Of a DNA stretch of 64,000 nt, positions 9,094-18,099 are shown piece after piece. Below the pieces are notes generated by a model. The model had not been told where the DNA came from and searched no databases. It was given only the letters and a program-made list of their open reading frames with translations. The stretch is from Mycobacterium sp. D16Q13 (GTDB taxonomy: Bacteria > Actinomycetota > Actinomycetes > Mycobacteriales > Mycobacteriaceae), in contig NZ_MAEW01000010.1 in NCBI RefSeq assembly GCF_002013375.1, positions 124,001-188,000 of the forward strand. Reading direction: 5' to 3'. Position numbers and translations under genes: made by a program. Numbering within the stretch: position 1 is the first letter of the stretch; each line of letters opens with the position of its first letter.

Positions 9094-9246
9094 GCCCTGA
9101 TTGTCCGTGGGATTCCTGTAAGGAGGTTCCGTGCATTCTGGAGAATCGCTGGGAATCGGCCTGTTTGGGTCATCACTGCCCCGAGAGGTGACGGACAACG
9201 ACGCCGGCGGTTGCCGGTGGCCCCGCGCCCGGCCAATAGTGCAGAA

Positions 9247-10410
9247 ATGACGCGGGTTGTCCTGATCGTGCTGTGTGCACTGCAGGTCACCATGCAGCTC
9301 TATGTGTGGATTCCGATTCACGCCGCCGTATCGGCGTCCTACGGCGGACAGAACATGACACCCGCGCTGTCCTCGGCGCTGTTCGGCTACGCCGCGGGGT
9401 TCCTGCTATTCGGTCCGATCACCGATCGTTTCGGTCGTCGGCATGTGCTGATCGCCGGGGTATCGGTGATGGCCGTCCTGACCTTGCTGGTGCCCTTTGC
9501 CCCCACACCCGCGCTGTTCGGATTGCTGCGAGTTCTTCAGGGCTTCGCCGGCGGAGCGTTCTCACCGTCCGCGCTGAGCTATCTCGGGGAGGCGCTGCCC
9601 CGCCGGACGGCGACGACGGCGATTGGCGCGGTGTCCACCGCGTATCTGATGGCCGGGGTGCTCGGGCAGGTGCTGGCCTCCCTCATCACCCAGGCATGGG
9701 GATGGCAGTGGCTGTTCTGGGTGAGCGCCGCCGGGCTCGCACTCAATGTGGGGCTGCTGGCGCTCGTCATGCGCGAGGAGCGCGGCGGGGATCCCTCGGC
9801 GCGAGTGGTTTCCGGTTTCGCCGCCCAGGCCCGCCTGCTCACTCGCCGGGATATCGCGGTGCCGCTGGCCGCGGTGTTCGTCCTGATGCTGTCGTTCGTC
9901 GCGATGTACACGAGCCTGGCGAATCAGCTGGTCGACGAGCTGCGGCTGCCGGAGTCCACCGTCACAACGATCCGGCTAGCGGGCATTCCCGGAATGTTGG
10001 TGGCACCGTTCGTCGGATCGTGGGTGGGCAAGGTCGGCACCGAGACCGGGGCGCTGGTGGGGTACGTGCTGGCGGCGGCGGGGTTGGCGGTCGAGGCCCT
10101 GGGCGCCGATTCGGTTCCTGTCATCGTCGTCGGCAGCAATATCTTCGTCGCCGGTATCGCCGTCGCGTCGACGGCGATGGTCACCATGTTCGGCGATCGG
10201 GCGGCTCCCCGGCGCGGTGCCGGTACCGCCCTGTACGGGTTCACCGTTTTCCTCGGCGCCAGCTCTGCGCCCTACCTCGCGCATGCCCTCGGTTTCCGGC
10301 CGCTGCTGGGCGTGCTGGTGGTCGCGCTGATCGGCGGCGCGGCCCTGGTGGCCACCACGCGGCGTGCATCGGGGCCGGTCAAGGCGACGGTAAGTTCCCT
10401 CGAGATCTAA
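9247..10410 (+). CDS. MFS transporter, DHA1-like drug/metabolite exporter
   Basis: A 387-residue protein with about twelve predicted membrane segments. The family motif between helices 2 and 3 is present as GPITDRFGRRHVLIAG, and a proline/glycine-rich motif C-like stretch (YLMAGVLGQVLASLITQAWGW, positions around 135-155) suggests an antiporter exporter. The ATG at 9247 gives the start that begins with a hydrophobic helix; longer in-frame starts would overlap the divergent esterase. It is transcribed away from the esterase and the ligase operon and might export a product of that region, but nothing in the sequence fixes the substrate. Confidence 0.85.
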   Translation: MTRVVLIVLCALQVTMQLYVWIPIHAAVSASYGGQNMTPALSSALFGYAAGFLLFGPITDRFGRRHVLIAGVSVMAVLTLLVPFAPTPALFGLLRVLQGFAGGAFSPSALSYLGEALPRRTATTAIGAVSTAYLMAGVLGQVLASLITQAWGWQWLFWVSAAGLALNVGLLALVMREERGGDPSARVVSGFAAQARLLTRRDIAVPLAAVFVLMLSFVAMYTSLANQLVDELRLPESTVTTIRLAGIPGMLVAPFVGSWVGKVGTETGALVGYVLAAAGLAVEALGADSVPVIVVGSNIFVAGIAVASTAMVTMFGDRAAPRRGAGTALYGFTVFLGASSAPYLAHALGFRPLLGVLVVALIGGAALVATTRRASGPVKATVSSLEI

Positions 10411-10458
10411 GAACTCAATCGCCGTTCGCGCAGCTCAGGGCGTCGTAGGCTACCTCGC

Positions 10459-11037
10459 ATGAGCATGCCGGCACCGCGGCGGCCGCTTCCCCGCTATTGG
10501 TATGGCATCGGCGCGGCACTGATCGCGACCGGTGTGATCGGCGGGATCGCACTGTTCATCGCGGGCATCGTCTCCGTTGTTCAGGGACCAACCCACGAAT
10601 TCGACGGAAATACTTCGGCCACAGTCCCTTTCGCGGCAGGCACTTCGCAGATCATCTATGTCGCCGACGTCAAGGTCGGCACATCGGTAGCAGCGCATAC
10701 GCGTTGCGCGGCCCGCGACGAGAACAATCGTGACGCGACGCTCCGACGCTACGGGGGCAGCATGTCGATCAACCGATGGAACGCCCTCTATGTAGTTACC
10801 GCACAGGAAGCGGGGAACTACACCATCAGCTGTGCCGGACCGGCGGATAGGTACTACGGGGTGGGCCCCAGAGCTGGCACCGCGGCAATCACCGCGACGA
10901 TCGCGGGGCCGATCGGCGGCGTGTGTCTGGTCGTCGCCGGAATCATCGTCTTGATCGTCACCGCGTCGCGGCGCCGACCCGAATCACCGCCGCATCCCGG
11001 CCCTCCGCAGCACCCGTATCCGCACGGCCGCTGGTAG
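10459..11037 (+). CDS. Two-helix membrane protein of unknown function
   Basis: 192 residues. One hydrophobic segment follows a short basic, proline-rich start (ALIATGVIGGIALFIAGIVSV, about 20-40) and a second lies near residues 148-168 (GPIGGVCLVVAGIIVLIVTAS). The roughly 100-residue loop between them contains two cysteines and is probably extracytoplasmic. The tail is proline/histidine-rich (HPGPPQHPYPHGRW). Similar predicted proteins with an external beta-rich domain between two helices are common in mycobacteria. I do not recognise a specific family. It follows the MFS gene by 48 bases on the same strand. Confidence 0.7.
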   Translation: MSMPAPRRPLPRYWYGIGAALIATGVIGGIALFIAGIVSVVQGPTHEFDGNTSATVPFAAGTSQIIYVADVKVGTSVAAHTRCAARDENNRDATLRRYGGSMSINRWNALYVVTAQEAGNYTISCAGPADRYYGVGPRAGTAAITATIAGPIGGVCLVVAGIIVLIVTASRRRPESPPHPGPPQHPYPHGRW

Positions 11038-11078
11038 CGGGGCCAGAGCACTCAGCTCAGTCCGCTACCATGACCGAC

Positions 11079-11164
11079 GGAGGATTCGCCTAGTGGCCTA
11101 TGGCGCTCGCCTGGAACGCGGGTTGGGTTAATAGCCCTCAGGGGTTCAAATCCCCTATCCTCCG
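11079..11164 (+). tRNA. tRNA-Ser (anticodon GGA)
   Basis: The acceptor stem GGAGGAT (11079-11085) pairs with ATCCTCC (11157-11163), followed by discriminator G and an encoded CCA (11165-11167). The anticodon arm is CTCGC-CTGGAAC-GCGGG, giving GGA. A long variable arm (class II tRNA) and a T-arm with GGTTCAAATCC are present. It is the first of four intact tRNA genes in the window and reads UCC/UCU serine codons. Confidence 0.95.
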
Positions 11165-11192
11165 CCACTGCAGGACCGCATCAAGGAGGGCA

Positions 11193-11876
11193 ATGGCTGC
11201 CGGACGCCGGACGGCGACCATCGTTCTGACCAGCAGCCATGCCGCTCTCTCCTTGATCGCGGGACTGCTTTTTTTCTTCTTCGTGCTGCCCCGCTGGCCC
11301 GAACTGAACTGGGCCACCAGCCACGCCTTCGGTACCGGGCTGCGCATCCTCACGGGCCTACTGCTGGCGGCGGCCGGTGTCCCGGCCCTGCTCTCCTGGC
11401 GGCGGACTCGTCAGCCCGAGTTCGCGACGCCACAGCTGGCGCTCACGCTGCGCGCGGCCGCCTTCACCGGCCATTTCCTTGCCGGCGCCCTCATCGTAGG
11501 AACGGCGATCGCCGAGGTCTGGCTGAACCTGGACCGATTCGGCATCTGGGAATTCGGGGTATACGGCGCGGCAGCGGCCATCGGAATACTGGCCTTCGCG
11601 GCGTATCACCTGGCATTCGTGGCCGAGGCCCCAGAAAAGGAACGCACGCCTCGTCCCGCCAAGAAAAAAGCCACCGAGGTCGCGGAACCCAGCACAGGCA
11701 CCGACGAGACCAAGGCAGCCGACGAGACCCTGATCGAGGAGTCTGAGGAGTCCGAGGCAGTGGAGCCGCCTGTCGATGAAACCGCAGAGGACACCAAAGC
11801 CGCCCCAGACATCGAGGACAACGAATCCCTCGAGCCGGCGCGCGGCCTGCGGAACCGTCGCACCCGCAAGTCCTAG
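11193..11876 (+). CDS. Four-helix membrane protein with acidic C-terminal tail
   Basis: A good ribosome binding site (AAGGAGG, seven bases before) selects the ATG at 11193 just after the tRNA gene; the longer open frame starts inside the tRNA. The 227-residue product has about four membrane segments in its first 150 residues and then a hydrophilic tail rich in E, D, T and K, ending in a basic RGLRNRRTRKS. No enzyme motif is visible. Its TAG shares four bases (CTAG, 11873-11876) with the TAG of the convergent lipoprotein gene. Confidence 0.78.
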   Translation: MAAGRRTATIVLTSSHAALSLIAGLLFFFFVLPRWPELNWATSHAFGTGLRILTGLLLAAAGVPALLSWRRTRQPEFATPQLALTLRAAAFTGHFLAGALIVGTAIAEVWLNLDRFGIWEFGVYGAAAAIGILAFAAYHLAFVAEAPEKERTPRPAKKKATEVAEPSTGTDETKAADETLIEESEESEAVEPPVDETAEDTKAAPDIEDNESLEPARGLRNRRTRKS

Positions 11877-12379
11877 GTCACGTCCTTACCCTGAGCGGAC
11901 AAGACAAGCACCGAACCGTCCTTGGGCGCGAAGGCCTTGACATCCCACCCGCCCTTCGCGGTATTGGTGGACAGCATCCGGTCGAGTTCGTCGCTGCGTT
12001 CGAACTGCGCGGAGGAGGGCACACCCGTATCGAGTGTCTTCCACAGACGCGGTCTGGTAGCGAGCACCATGCTGGAGCGGAAGGGCGCGATGTACGCGGA
12101 CAGCTGTTGCGGCGGCATTTCGATGATCGCGTCGACCCAGTACGTGGTATTCGGACCGGGCAGGGGCTGGTCACCGAAGAAGCCCTGCACCCATTCACCG
12201 GTCACCGGTTTCGGGAGCTTGGAGAATCGCTGCTCCAACGGTCCGGAGTCGTAGCGAATTGGCGATGCTCCGGTCTTTTGCGGCGTGTAGGAGGCCTGGG
12301 TGGAATCGGGCTCGTTCCATGACGAGCAGCCGCCCACCGCGAGCAGCGCAATGACACAGGTCGCCGCCCACCGCTTCAT
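11873..12379 (-). CDS. Predicted lipoprotein of unknown function
   Basis: 168 residues with a signal peptide and lipobox (CVIALLAVGGCSS; lipid-attachment Cys about residue 18). The mature part has no domain I recognise but is a plausible folded extracytoplasmic domain. The ATG overlaps the stop of the mannosyltransferase gene (ATGA at 12379-12376), so the lipoprotein is made together with a membrane glycosyltransferase. The mannosyltransferase is predicted to act at the membrane where a lipoprotein could assist it; this link is inferred from coupling only. Confidence 0.8.
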   Translation of the reverse strand: MKRWAATCVIALLAVGGCSSWNEPDSTQASYTPQKTGASPIRYDSGPLEQRFSKLPKPVTGEWVQGFFGDQPLPGPNTTYWVDAIIEMPPQQLSAYIAPFRSSMVLATRPRLWKTLDTGVPSSAQFERSDELDRMLSTNTAKGGWDVKAFAPKDGSVLVLSAQGKDVT

Positions 12380-13635
12380 TCCTGCACGGTACCGGCGCGC
12401 CGCGATGTGGTTGCGAGTATCCAGATCGCCATCGCAAAGAACAGCAACGGATAGATGGCCGAGTCGAAGACCCTTTCCGCACGCGACATCTGCGCGATCA
12501 CGGCGTCCCACGCGGTGATGTAGGAGCCGAAATCGGGGTCTATCCGCATAGCGCGGACGTACAGCACCCAGTACCACCACATGGACACGGTCACTGCGGC
12601 GATGGCCGTCATCGCGATCCACTGCCCCCGCTGAGCACCACGAGTGATCAGAACCTGGTTGACCAACAACACCATCAGCGGCACCGTCCACACCCAGTGA
12701 TGTCCCCACGCCAGCGGGGAGACAACACAGCCGACCATTCCCACCACGGTGACCGCCAGCAGCTCCCGGCCATTCCGGTGGGCCCGCCGTGCGGCGGCCA
12801 TCCCCAGCAGCGCGGCCCCACCCGCGAGAAGAACCCACAGCCACGTTGGCATGGGTTGTGGTGCATAGATATTCGATAACGCGCCACCGATCGACGCGTT
12901 GGCCGGATGGTCCAGTGAGCCGATATGTCCGGTGGTACGCACGGCACCCAGCCAGTAGTCGGACGAATCAGAGGGCAGCAGAATCCATCCCAGCGCCACG
13001 GTGCCCACCGCCGTCACCATCGCCGTCACCGCGGCCCGCCACTGACGGGAAATCACCAGGTACGGAACGAAGATGATCGCCGTGAGTTTGACCCCCGAAG
13101 CAACACCCACCGACCAGCCGCGCCACCGTGCGCCCTCGGGCCGGGTGAGGTCCCAGATGATGAGCGCGGCCAGCACGAGATTGACCTGCCCTTGCCATAA
13201 CGTTCCATGGATCGGCTGAATATCCCAGGCCACCAAGTTCATTCCCACACACGCGACGACCAGGCGACCATCCGCCGAGAATCCGGAAACCCGCCAGCAT
13301 CGCCAGATAATGGCGAAGAGCGCTCCCAGATTCACCAGGAACCAGATGACCTTGGCCACCCCCAGCGGAACGAAACCCAATGGGGCGAAAAGCAACCCCG
13401 CGAAGGGCGTATACGTGAACCACCCCGCGTCCGGAATCTCCGTGGCATACAACGGCTCACCGTGCAGAACCCGCAGACCGCCGAACCGGTAGGTCATCAG
13501 ATCGCCACCGTTGCTGAATAATCCGAAGCTGTTGGGGGCATTCAGCGGAATGAGCCAATGCTGCACCAGCACGGCCACGACCCCGGCCGCGAGCCATGCG
13601 CCGGCTGCCCGCCACGACATACTGCGGACCGTCAC
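12376..13635 (-). CDS. GT87 family membrane mannosyltransferase (PimE-like)
   Basis: A 419-residue polytopic protein with about ten hydrophobic helices and the polyprenol-phosphate-dependent GT-C layout of the DUF2029/GT87 family. The segments TYRFGGLRVLHGEPLYATEI (residues about 48-67), FTYTPFAGLLFAPL, GQVNLVLAALI and SPLAWGHHWVW are typical of mycobacterial alpha-mannosyltransferases that use polyprenyl-phosphate-mannose for PIM/LM/LAM synthesis. The GTG start overlaps the Prim-PolC stop by one base and its TGA overlaps the lipoprotein start. Joining a DNA-repair polymerase and an envelope glycosyltransferase in one transcript is unusual but may only be compact packing. Confidence 0.87.
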   Translation of the reverse strand: MTVRSMSWRAAGAWLAAGVVAVLVQHWLIPLNAPNSFGLFSNGGDLMTYRFGGLRVLHGEPLYATEIPDAGWFTYTPFAGLLFAPLGFVPLGVAKVIWFLVNLGALFAIIWRCWRVSGFSADGRLVVACVGMNLVAWDIQPIHGTLWQGQVNLVLAALIIWDLTRPEGARWRGWSVGVASGVKLTAIIFVPYLVISRQWRAAVTAMVTAVGTVALGWILLPSDSSDYWLGAVRTTGHIGSLDHPANASIGGALSNIYAPQPMPTWLWVLLAGGAALLGMAAARRAHRNGRELLAVTVVGMVGCVVSPLAWGHHWVWTVPLMVLLVNQVLITRGAQRGQWIAMTAIAAVTVSMWWYWVLYVRAMRIDPDFGSYITAWDAVIAQMSRAERVFDSAIYPLLFFAMAIWILATTSRRAGTVQE

Positions 13636-14663
13636 TACTGCTTCCTATCGGTATCCCGGGATGGCTGAACGCGTTTCGGCTCGCCCGGCATCTTCGGGTA
13701 GTTCGGCGGATAGGGCATATCGCCGAGTCCATCCGCCTCGTCCCGTTCTACCATCTCAAGCAGCGGCTCGATCGATTGCGGCGCATCGTCCATATCGGCC
13801 ATGGGGTCTGGACGTTTCCGGAGCAAATTGGGCACGGTCGCGATGGTGAAGTCGTCGGGCTCGGCGTCGACCAGCTCTTCCCACGTCAACGGGGTGGAAA
13901 CGGTGGCGATCGGCGTTCGCCGCACCGAATAGGCCGATGCCATGGTGCGATCGCGCGCGTTCTGATTGAAATCGATGAAGATGCGCTCGCCGCGTTCTTC
14001 CTTCCACCACGACGTGGTCACCTGCTTGGGTGCACGACGTTCCACCTCGCGGGCCAGCGCGATACCGGCACGACGCACCTCGATGAAATCCCATTGGGTT
14101 TCGATGCGCAGATAGATGTGGATGCCGCGGCCCCCGGAGGTCTTCGGGTAGGCAACGAACCCCAGCTCGTCAAGCAGTGGGCGCAGCACGTCGAGTGCCA
14201 CCGACTTGGCTTCGTCGAATCCGGTCCCCGGCTGCGGGTCCAGATCGATGCGCAGCTCATCGGGGTGATCCAGATCGGGATATCGCACCTGCCACGGATG
14301 CAGCGTCACTGTGCCCATCTGCGCTGCCCACACGATCGCGGCGGGCTTGGTCACCCGCAGGACCTCGGCGGTGCGACCCGAGGGAAAAGTCACCTCGCAG
14401 CTGTCCAAATAATCGCGATAGTGCTTGGGCAGCCGCTTTTGGTAGATCTCCTCGCCGTCGATGCCGTCGGGAAAACGCTGCAGGTGGGTGGGGCGGTCGC
14501 GCACCGCGTTCATCATCGGGCCGAGTGCCACGGTCCGGTAGTACTCGGCGAGGTGACGCTTGGTGCCGCCATCGGGGCCCAACTGGGGGAAATACACCTT
14601 GTCAGGGTTGCTCAGCCGGACGGCGATACCGTCGACATCCAGTTCCTCGGCGGGCGTGGGCAT
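13635..14663 (-). CDS. Prim-PolC, LigD-POL-like primase-polymerase
   Basis: About 342 residues from the ATG at 14663; ATGs at 14672 and 14675 are possible. It is a stand-alone archaeo-eukaryotic primase domain of the LigD polymerase type. Visible are the metal-binding LRIDLDPQPG (DxD), TSGGRGIHIYLRI (catalytic histidine) and a later FIDFNQNARDRTMASAYSVR segment with the third acidic residue. These enzymes fill short gaps, preferably adding ribonucleotides, before ligation. In M. tuberculosis the homologue Rv3730c lies next to ligC, exactly as here with divergent starts 13 bases apart. It heads a three-gene operon with the GT87 enzyme and a lipoprotein. Confidence 0.92.
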   Translation of the reverse strand: MPTPAEELDVDGIAVRLSNPDKVYFPQLGPDGGTKRHLAEYYRTVALGPMMNAVRDRPTHLQRFPDGIDGEEIYQKRLPKHYRDYLDSCEVTFPSGRTAEVLRVTKPAAIVWAAQMGTVTLHPWQVRYPDLDHPDELRIDLDPQPGTGFDEAKSVALDVLRPLLDELGFVAYPKTSGGRGIHIYLRIETQWDFIEVRRAGIALAREVERRAPKQVTTSWWKEERGERIFIDFNQNARDRTMASAYSVRRTPIATVSTPLTWEELVDAEPDDFTIATVPNLLRKRPDPMADMDDAPQSIEPLLEMVERDEADGLGDMPYPPNYPKMPGEPKRVQPSRDTDRKQ

Positions 14664-14675
14664 TACCGTCATCAT

Positions 14676-15746
14676 ATGGGAATGGACCTGCCCGTCATGC
14701 CTCCAATCGCCCCAATGCTTGCCAAACCTGTCGCAAAAATCCCGGGCGACGCGTCGTACGAGCCCAAGTGGGACGGGTTTAGGTCGATCGTCTTTCGTGA
14801 TGGCAACGAGGTGGAACTGGGCAGTCGCAACGAAAAGCCGCTGACCCGGTACTTCCCCGAACTGGTGACGGCGGTACTGGCTGAGCTGCCCGAGCGCTGC
14901 GTGGTCGACGGCGAGATCGTGATCGCCACCGAGTCCGGGCTGGACTTCGAGGCGCTCCAGCAGCGGATTCACCCCGCGGATTCCCGGGTGCGGCTGCTGG
15001 CCGAGCAGACGCCCGCCTCCTTCATCGCTTTCGATCTGCTCGCGCTGGGCGACGAGGACTACACCGGGCGACCTTTCAGCGAGCGCCGTTCGGCCCTGAC
15101 GCAGGCACTGTCTGGGGCCGGGACGTCCGTTCATCTCACCCCCGCCACCACCGACCAGGTCCTGGCACAACGCTGGTTCGAGGAGTTCGAGGGTGCCGGT
15201 ACCGACGGTCTCATCGCGAAGCCGCTGACCATCGCGTACCAGCCCGACAAGCGCGTGATGTTCAAGATCAAACCCGAGCGGACCGCCGATTGCGTCGTGG
15301 CCGGGTATCGGGTGCATAAGTCGGGCGATGATGCCATTGGGTCACTGCTGCTCGGCCTGTATCAGCACGATGGTGCGTTGGCTTCGGTCGGCGTGATCGG
15401 CGCGTTCCCCATGGCCGAGCGCAAGCGACTCTTCCAGGAGCTGCAACCGCTGGTCACCTCCCTCGAGGATCACCCCTGGAACTGGGCGGCTCACCAGGCC
15501 GGTGAACGCACTCCGCAGAAGAACGCGGGCTCTCGCTGGAATGCCGGCAAGGACCTGTCGTTTGTGGCGTTACGTCCGGAGCGGGTAGTGGAGGTCCGCT
15601 ACGACCATATGGAGGGTGTGCGGTTTCGCCACACCGCGCAATTCAATCGCTGGCGCCCGGATCGCGATCCACATTCCTGCACCTACGACCAACTCGAACG
15701 GCCAATCGCGTTCAGCCTCAACAATATTGTTCCGGGCCTGGTGTGA
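14676..15746 (+). CDS. ligC: ATP-dependent DNA ligase LigC
   Basis: A 356-residue ATP-dependent DNA ligase. The adenylated lysine is K31 in YEPKWDGFRS (motif I). Other nucleotidyltransferase motifs are VVDGEIVI (motif III), DGLIAKP (motif IV) and MFKIKPERTADCVV (motif V), followed by the OB-fold domain to the C-terminus. Length matches mycobacterial LigC (about 358). It seals nicks in base-excision-type repair and works with the divergent Prim-PolC, which fills the gap first. The stop overlaps the GTG of gluQ (GTGA), so the two are coupled. Confidence 0.95.
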   Translation: MGMDLPVMPPIAPMLAKPVAKIPGDASYEPKWDGFRSIVFRDGNEVELGSRNEKPLTRYFPELVTAVLAELPERCVVDGEIVIATESGLDFEALQQRIHPADSRVRLLAEQTPASFIAFDLLALGDEDYTGRPFSERRSALTQALSGAGTSVHLTPATTDQVLAQRWFEEFEGAGTDGLIAKPLTIAYQPDKRVMFKIKPERTADCVVAGYRVHKSGDDAIGSLLLGLYQHDGALASVGVIGAFPMAERKRLFQELQPLVTSLEDHPWNWAAHQAGERTPQKNAGSRWNAGKDLSFVALRPERVVEVRYDHMEGVRFRHTAQFNRWRPDRDPHSCTYDQLERPIAFSLNNIVPGLV

Positions 15747-16609
15747 CCGGTGCCGGGCGATTCGCGCCGAGTCCATCGGGTGACCTGCACATAGGCAACC
15801 TGCGCACCGCGTTGTTGGCATGGCTGATGGCACGCTCGACCGGCCGCAGGTTCCTCATGCGGGTGGAAGACCTGGATATTCGCACCAGCACCGTCGTAGC
15901 GGAACGCCAGCTGGCCGACCTCGCCGCGATCGGCCTGGAGTGGGATGCACCCGTGGTGTGGCAGACCAATCGGACCAGTGCCTACCGCGAGGTTCTCGAC
16001 TCGCTGGACTCTCGCGGCCTGCTCTACGAATGCTATTGCAGCAGAAGAGATATCGCCCAAGCGCCGACGGCGCCGCATGGACCGCCGGGTGCTTATCCGG
16101 GCACCTGCCGAGAACTGTCGGAGTCGCAGCGCGCGCAGCGCCGTGCCGAACGCCCGCCCGCGCTGCGGCTGCGAACGGAGAACTCCACCGTCACCGTGTC
16201 GGACACATGGCACGGTGAATACACCGGCCTGGTCGACGATTTCGTAGTGCGCCGCGGTGACGGTGTGACCGCCTACAACGTCGCAGTGGTGGTCGACGAT
16301 CACGCACAGGGCGTCGACCAGGTGGTACGCGGCGACGATCTACTGGCCTCCGCGCCCAGACAGGCCTACCTTGGCGCGCTGCTGGGTTACCCGGTGCCCA
16401 CGTACGCCCATGTCCCGCTGGTTCTCAATACGGCGGGCGCACGACTGGCCAAACGCGATGGTGCGGTGACCATCGCCGATCTGGGTGCCCAGCGGGCATT
16501 CGGCTTGATATGCGAATCGCTCGGATACACGGCCGCGGACGCCGCCGACCTGCTGGGCCAGTTCGGCGCGGAGCGCATCCCGCGCGACCCGTGGATATAC
16601 CCGGGCTGA
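15743..16609 (+). CDS. gluQ: Glutamyl-queuosine tRNA(Asp) synthetase
   Basis: 288 residues, the size of GluQRS, which is a truncated glutamyl-tRNA synthetase catalytic domain. It has the class I signature PSPSGDLHIGNLRTAL (HIGH-like), a zinc-binding set (CYC at residues 95-97 with a further cysteine near PGTC about 118) and a KMSKS equivalent LAKRDGA. The anticodon-binding half of GluRS is absent. GluQRS attaches glutamate to queuosine at position 34 of tRNA-Asp. The tgt gene 2.8 kb downstream would insert the queuine-type base, so the window encodes two steps of one modification. Confidence 0.93.
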   Translation: MTGAGRFAPSPSGDLHIGNLRTALLAWLMARSTGRRFLMRVEDLDIRTSTVVAERQLADLAAIGLEWDAPVVWQTNRTSAYREVLDSLDSRGLLYECYCSRRDIAQAPTAPHGPPGAYPGTCRELSESQRAQRRAERPPALRLRTENSTVTVSDTWHGEYTGLVDDFVVRRGDGVTAYNVAVVVDDHAQGVDQVVRGDDLLASAPRQAYLGALLGYPVPTYAHVPLVLNTAGARLAKRDGAVTIADLGAQRAFGLICESLGYTAADAADLLGQFGAERIPRDPWIYPG

Positions 16610-16653
16610 TCCGAAGCAGCCTGGTTGGCACGAATTCGTGTTAGCCTCCCGCG

Positions 16654-18099
16654 GTGTTTCGTGCCGTCGCGCTCGCACTTCTGGCACTACTGGCAGTAGC
16701 CGGTTGCGGGGGCCCGGCACAGGAAACGCTGCGGGTTGGCACCGAGGGGGTTTATGCGCCCTTCAGTTTCCATGATGAGCGCACCGGAGAGCTGACCGGA
16801 TATGACGTGGATGTGGCTCGCGCTGTCGGCGAGAAACTGGGCCGTCCGGTGGAGTTCGTCGAGATCCCGTGGGACGCGATCTTTGCCGGATTGGACGCCG
16901 AGCGATTCGACGTCGTCGCCAACCAGGTGACGATCACCCCGGAGCGTAAGGCCAAGTACGACCTTTCCACGCCGTATGCGGTGGGCGAGGGCGTGATTGT
17001 CACCCGGGCCGACGACCACACCATTCACACGCTGGCAGATGTCCGCGGCAAGGTGGCCGCCGAGAATGCGACAAGCAACTGGTCGCAGATCGCCCGCGAC
17101 GCCGGAGCCCGCGTGGAGACCGTCGAGGGCTTTACTCAATCCATCACGCTGCTGAGCCAGGGCAGGGTCGATGTCGTCATCAACGACAGCATCGCCGTCT
17201 ACGCCTACTTGGCCAGCACCGGAGACCCGGCGGTGAAAATCGCGGGGACCACCGGTGAACGCAGTGAGCAGGGGTTCGCGGCCCGGAAGAACAGCGGTCT
17301 GCTGCCCGAGCTGGACAAGGCGCTGGATCAGCTGTCGGCCGACGGCACGTTGACCCGCATCTCCGAGAAGTACCTCAAGGCCGATGCCAGCGGCGCCCAG
17401 AAACCACAAGCGGGCCAGGGGAATTCCGGCCCGGGAAGGCCCAACACCCGGCTGGTTCTGGACAATCTGTGGCCGATGGCCCGCGCCATGCTCACGGTCA
17501 CCCTTCCGCTGACCGCCATCAGCTTCACGATTGGGCTGGTCATCGCCCTCGGAGTGGCGCTGGCCCGTATGTCCCATCGGCGCGTGCTCTCCGGCCTGGC
17601 CCGGCTCTACATCTCGATCATCCGTGGCACACCACTGCTGCTTCAGCTGTTTCTTATCTTCTTCGCCCTGCCCGAATTCGGACTGAAGATCAGTCCATTT
17701 CCGGCCGCGGTCATCGCGTTCAGCCTCAACGTCGGCGGCTATGCCGCCGAAATCATCCGCTCGTCCATCCTGAGCATCCCCCGTGGACAGTGGGAGGCCG
17801 CCTCAAGCCTGGGCATGAGTTACAGCACCACGTTGTGGCGCATCGTCATTCCGCAAGCCAATCGTGTCGCGGTACCCCCGTTGTCCAACACGTTGATCTC
17901 GCTGGTGAAGGACACCTCACTGGCGTCGGCGATTCTGGTGACCGACGTCATGCGCACGGCACAGGTCGCCGCCGCGCCGACCTTTCAGTTCTTCACGCTC
18001 TACGTCACCGCCGGCGTCTACTACTGGATCGTCTGCATGGCGATGTCGGTGGTACAGGACAGGCTGGAGGAACGCTTGGCCAAGTCGGTTGCGCGCTAG
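16654..18099 (+). CDS. Fused solute-binding protein and permease of a polar amino acid ABC transporter
   Basis: 481 residues from a GTG start. Residues 1-18 form a lipoprotein signal (LLALLAVAGCGG). Residues about 25-245 are an SBP_bac_3 domain (GTEGVYAPFSFHD...GYDVDVARAVGEKLG, and the later GQGRVDVVINDS-like DVVI segment). After a short glycine/proline linker, residues about 270-475 form a His/Glu/Gln-type permease with the EAA loop (EAASSLGMSYSTTLWRIVIPQA). Such fusions exist in the amino-acid import family. No ATPase gene is adjacent: upstream is gluQ and downstream a convergent P450. It must share an ATPase encoded elsewhere. Confidence 0.92.
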   Translation: MFRAVALALLALLAVAGCGGPAQETLRVGTEGVYAPFSFHDERTGELTGYDVDVARAVGEKLGRPVEFVEIPWDAIFAGLDAERFDVVANQVTITPERKAKYDLSTPYAVGEGVIVTRADDHTIHTLADVRGKVAAENATSNWSQIARDAGARVETVEGFTQSITLLSQGRVDVVINDSIAVYAYLASTGDPAVKIAGTTGERSEQGFAARKNSGLLPELDKALDQLSADGTLTRISEKYLKADASGAQKPQAGQGNSGPGRPNTRLVLDNLWPMARAMLTVTLPLTAISFTIGLVIALGVALARMSHRRVLSGLARLYISIIRGTPLLLQLFLIFFALPEFGLKISPFPAAVIAFSLNVGGYAAEIIRSSILSIPRGQWEAASSLGMSYSTTLWRIVIPQANRVAVPPLSNTLISLVKDTSLASAILVTDVMRTAQVAAAPTFQFFTLYVTAGVYYWIVCMAMSVVQDRLEERLAKSVAR

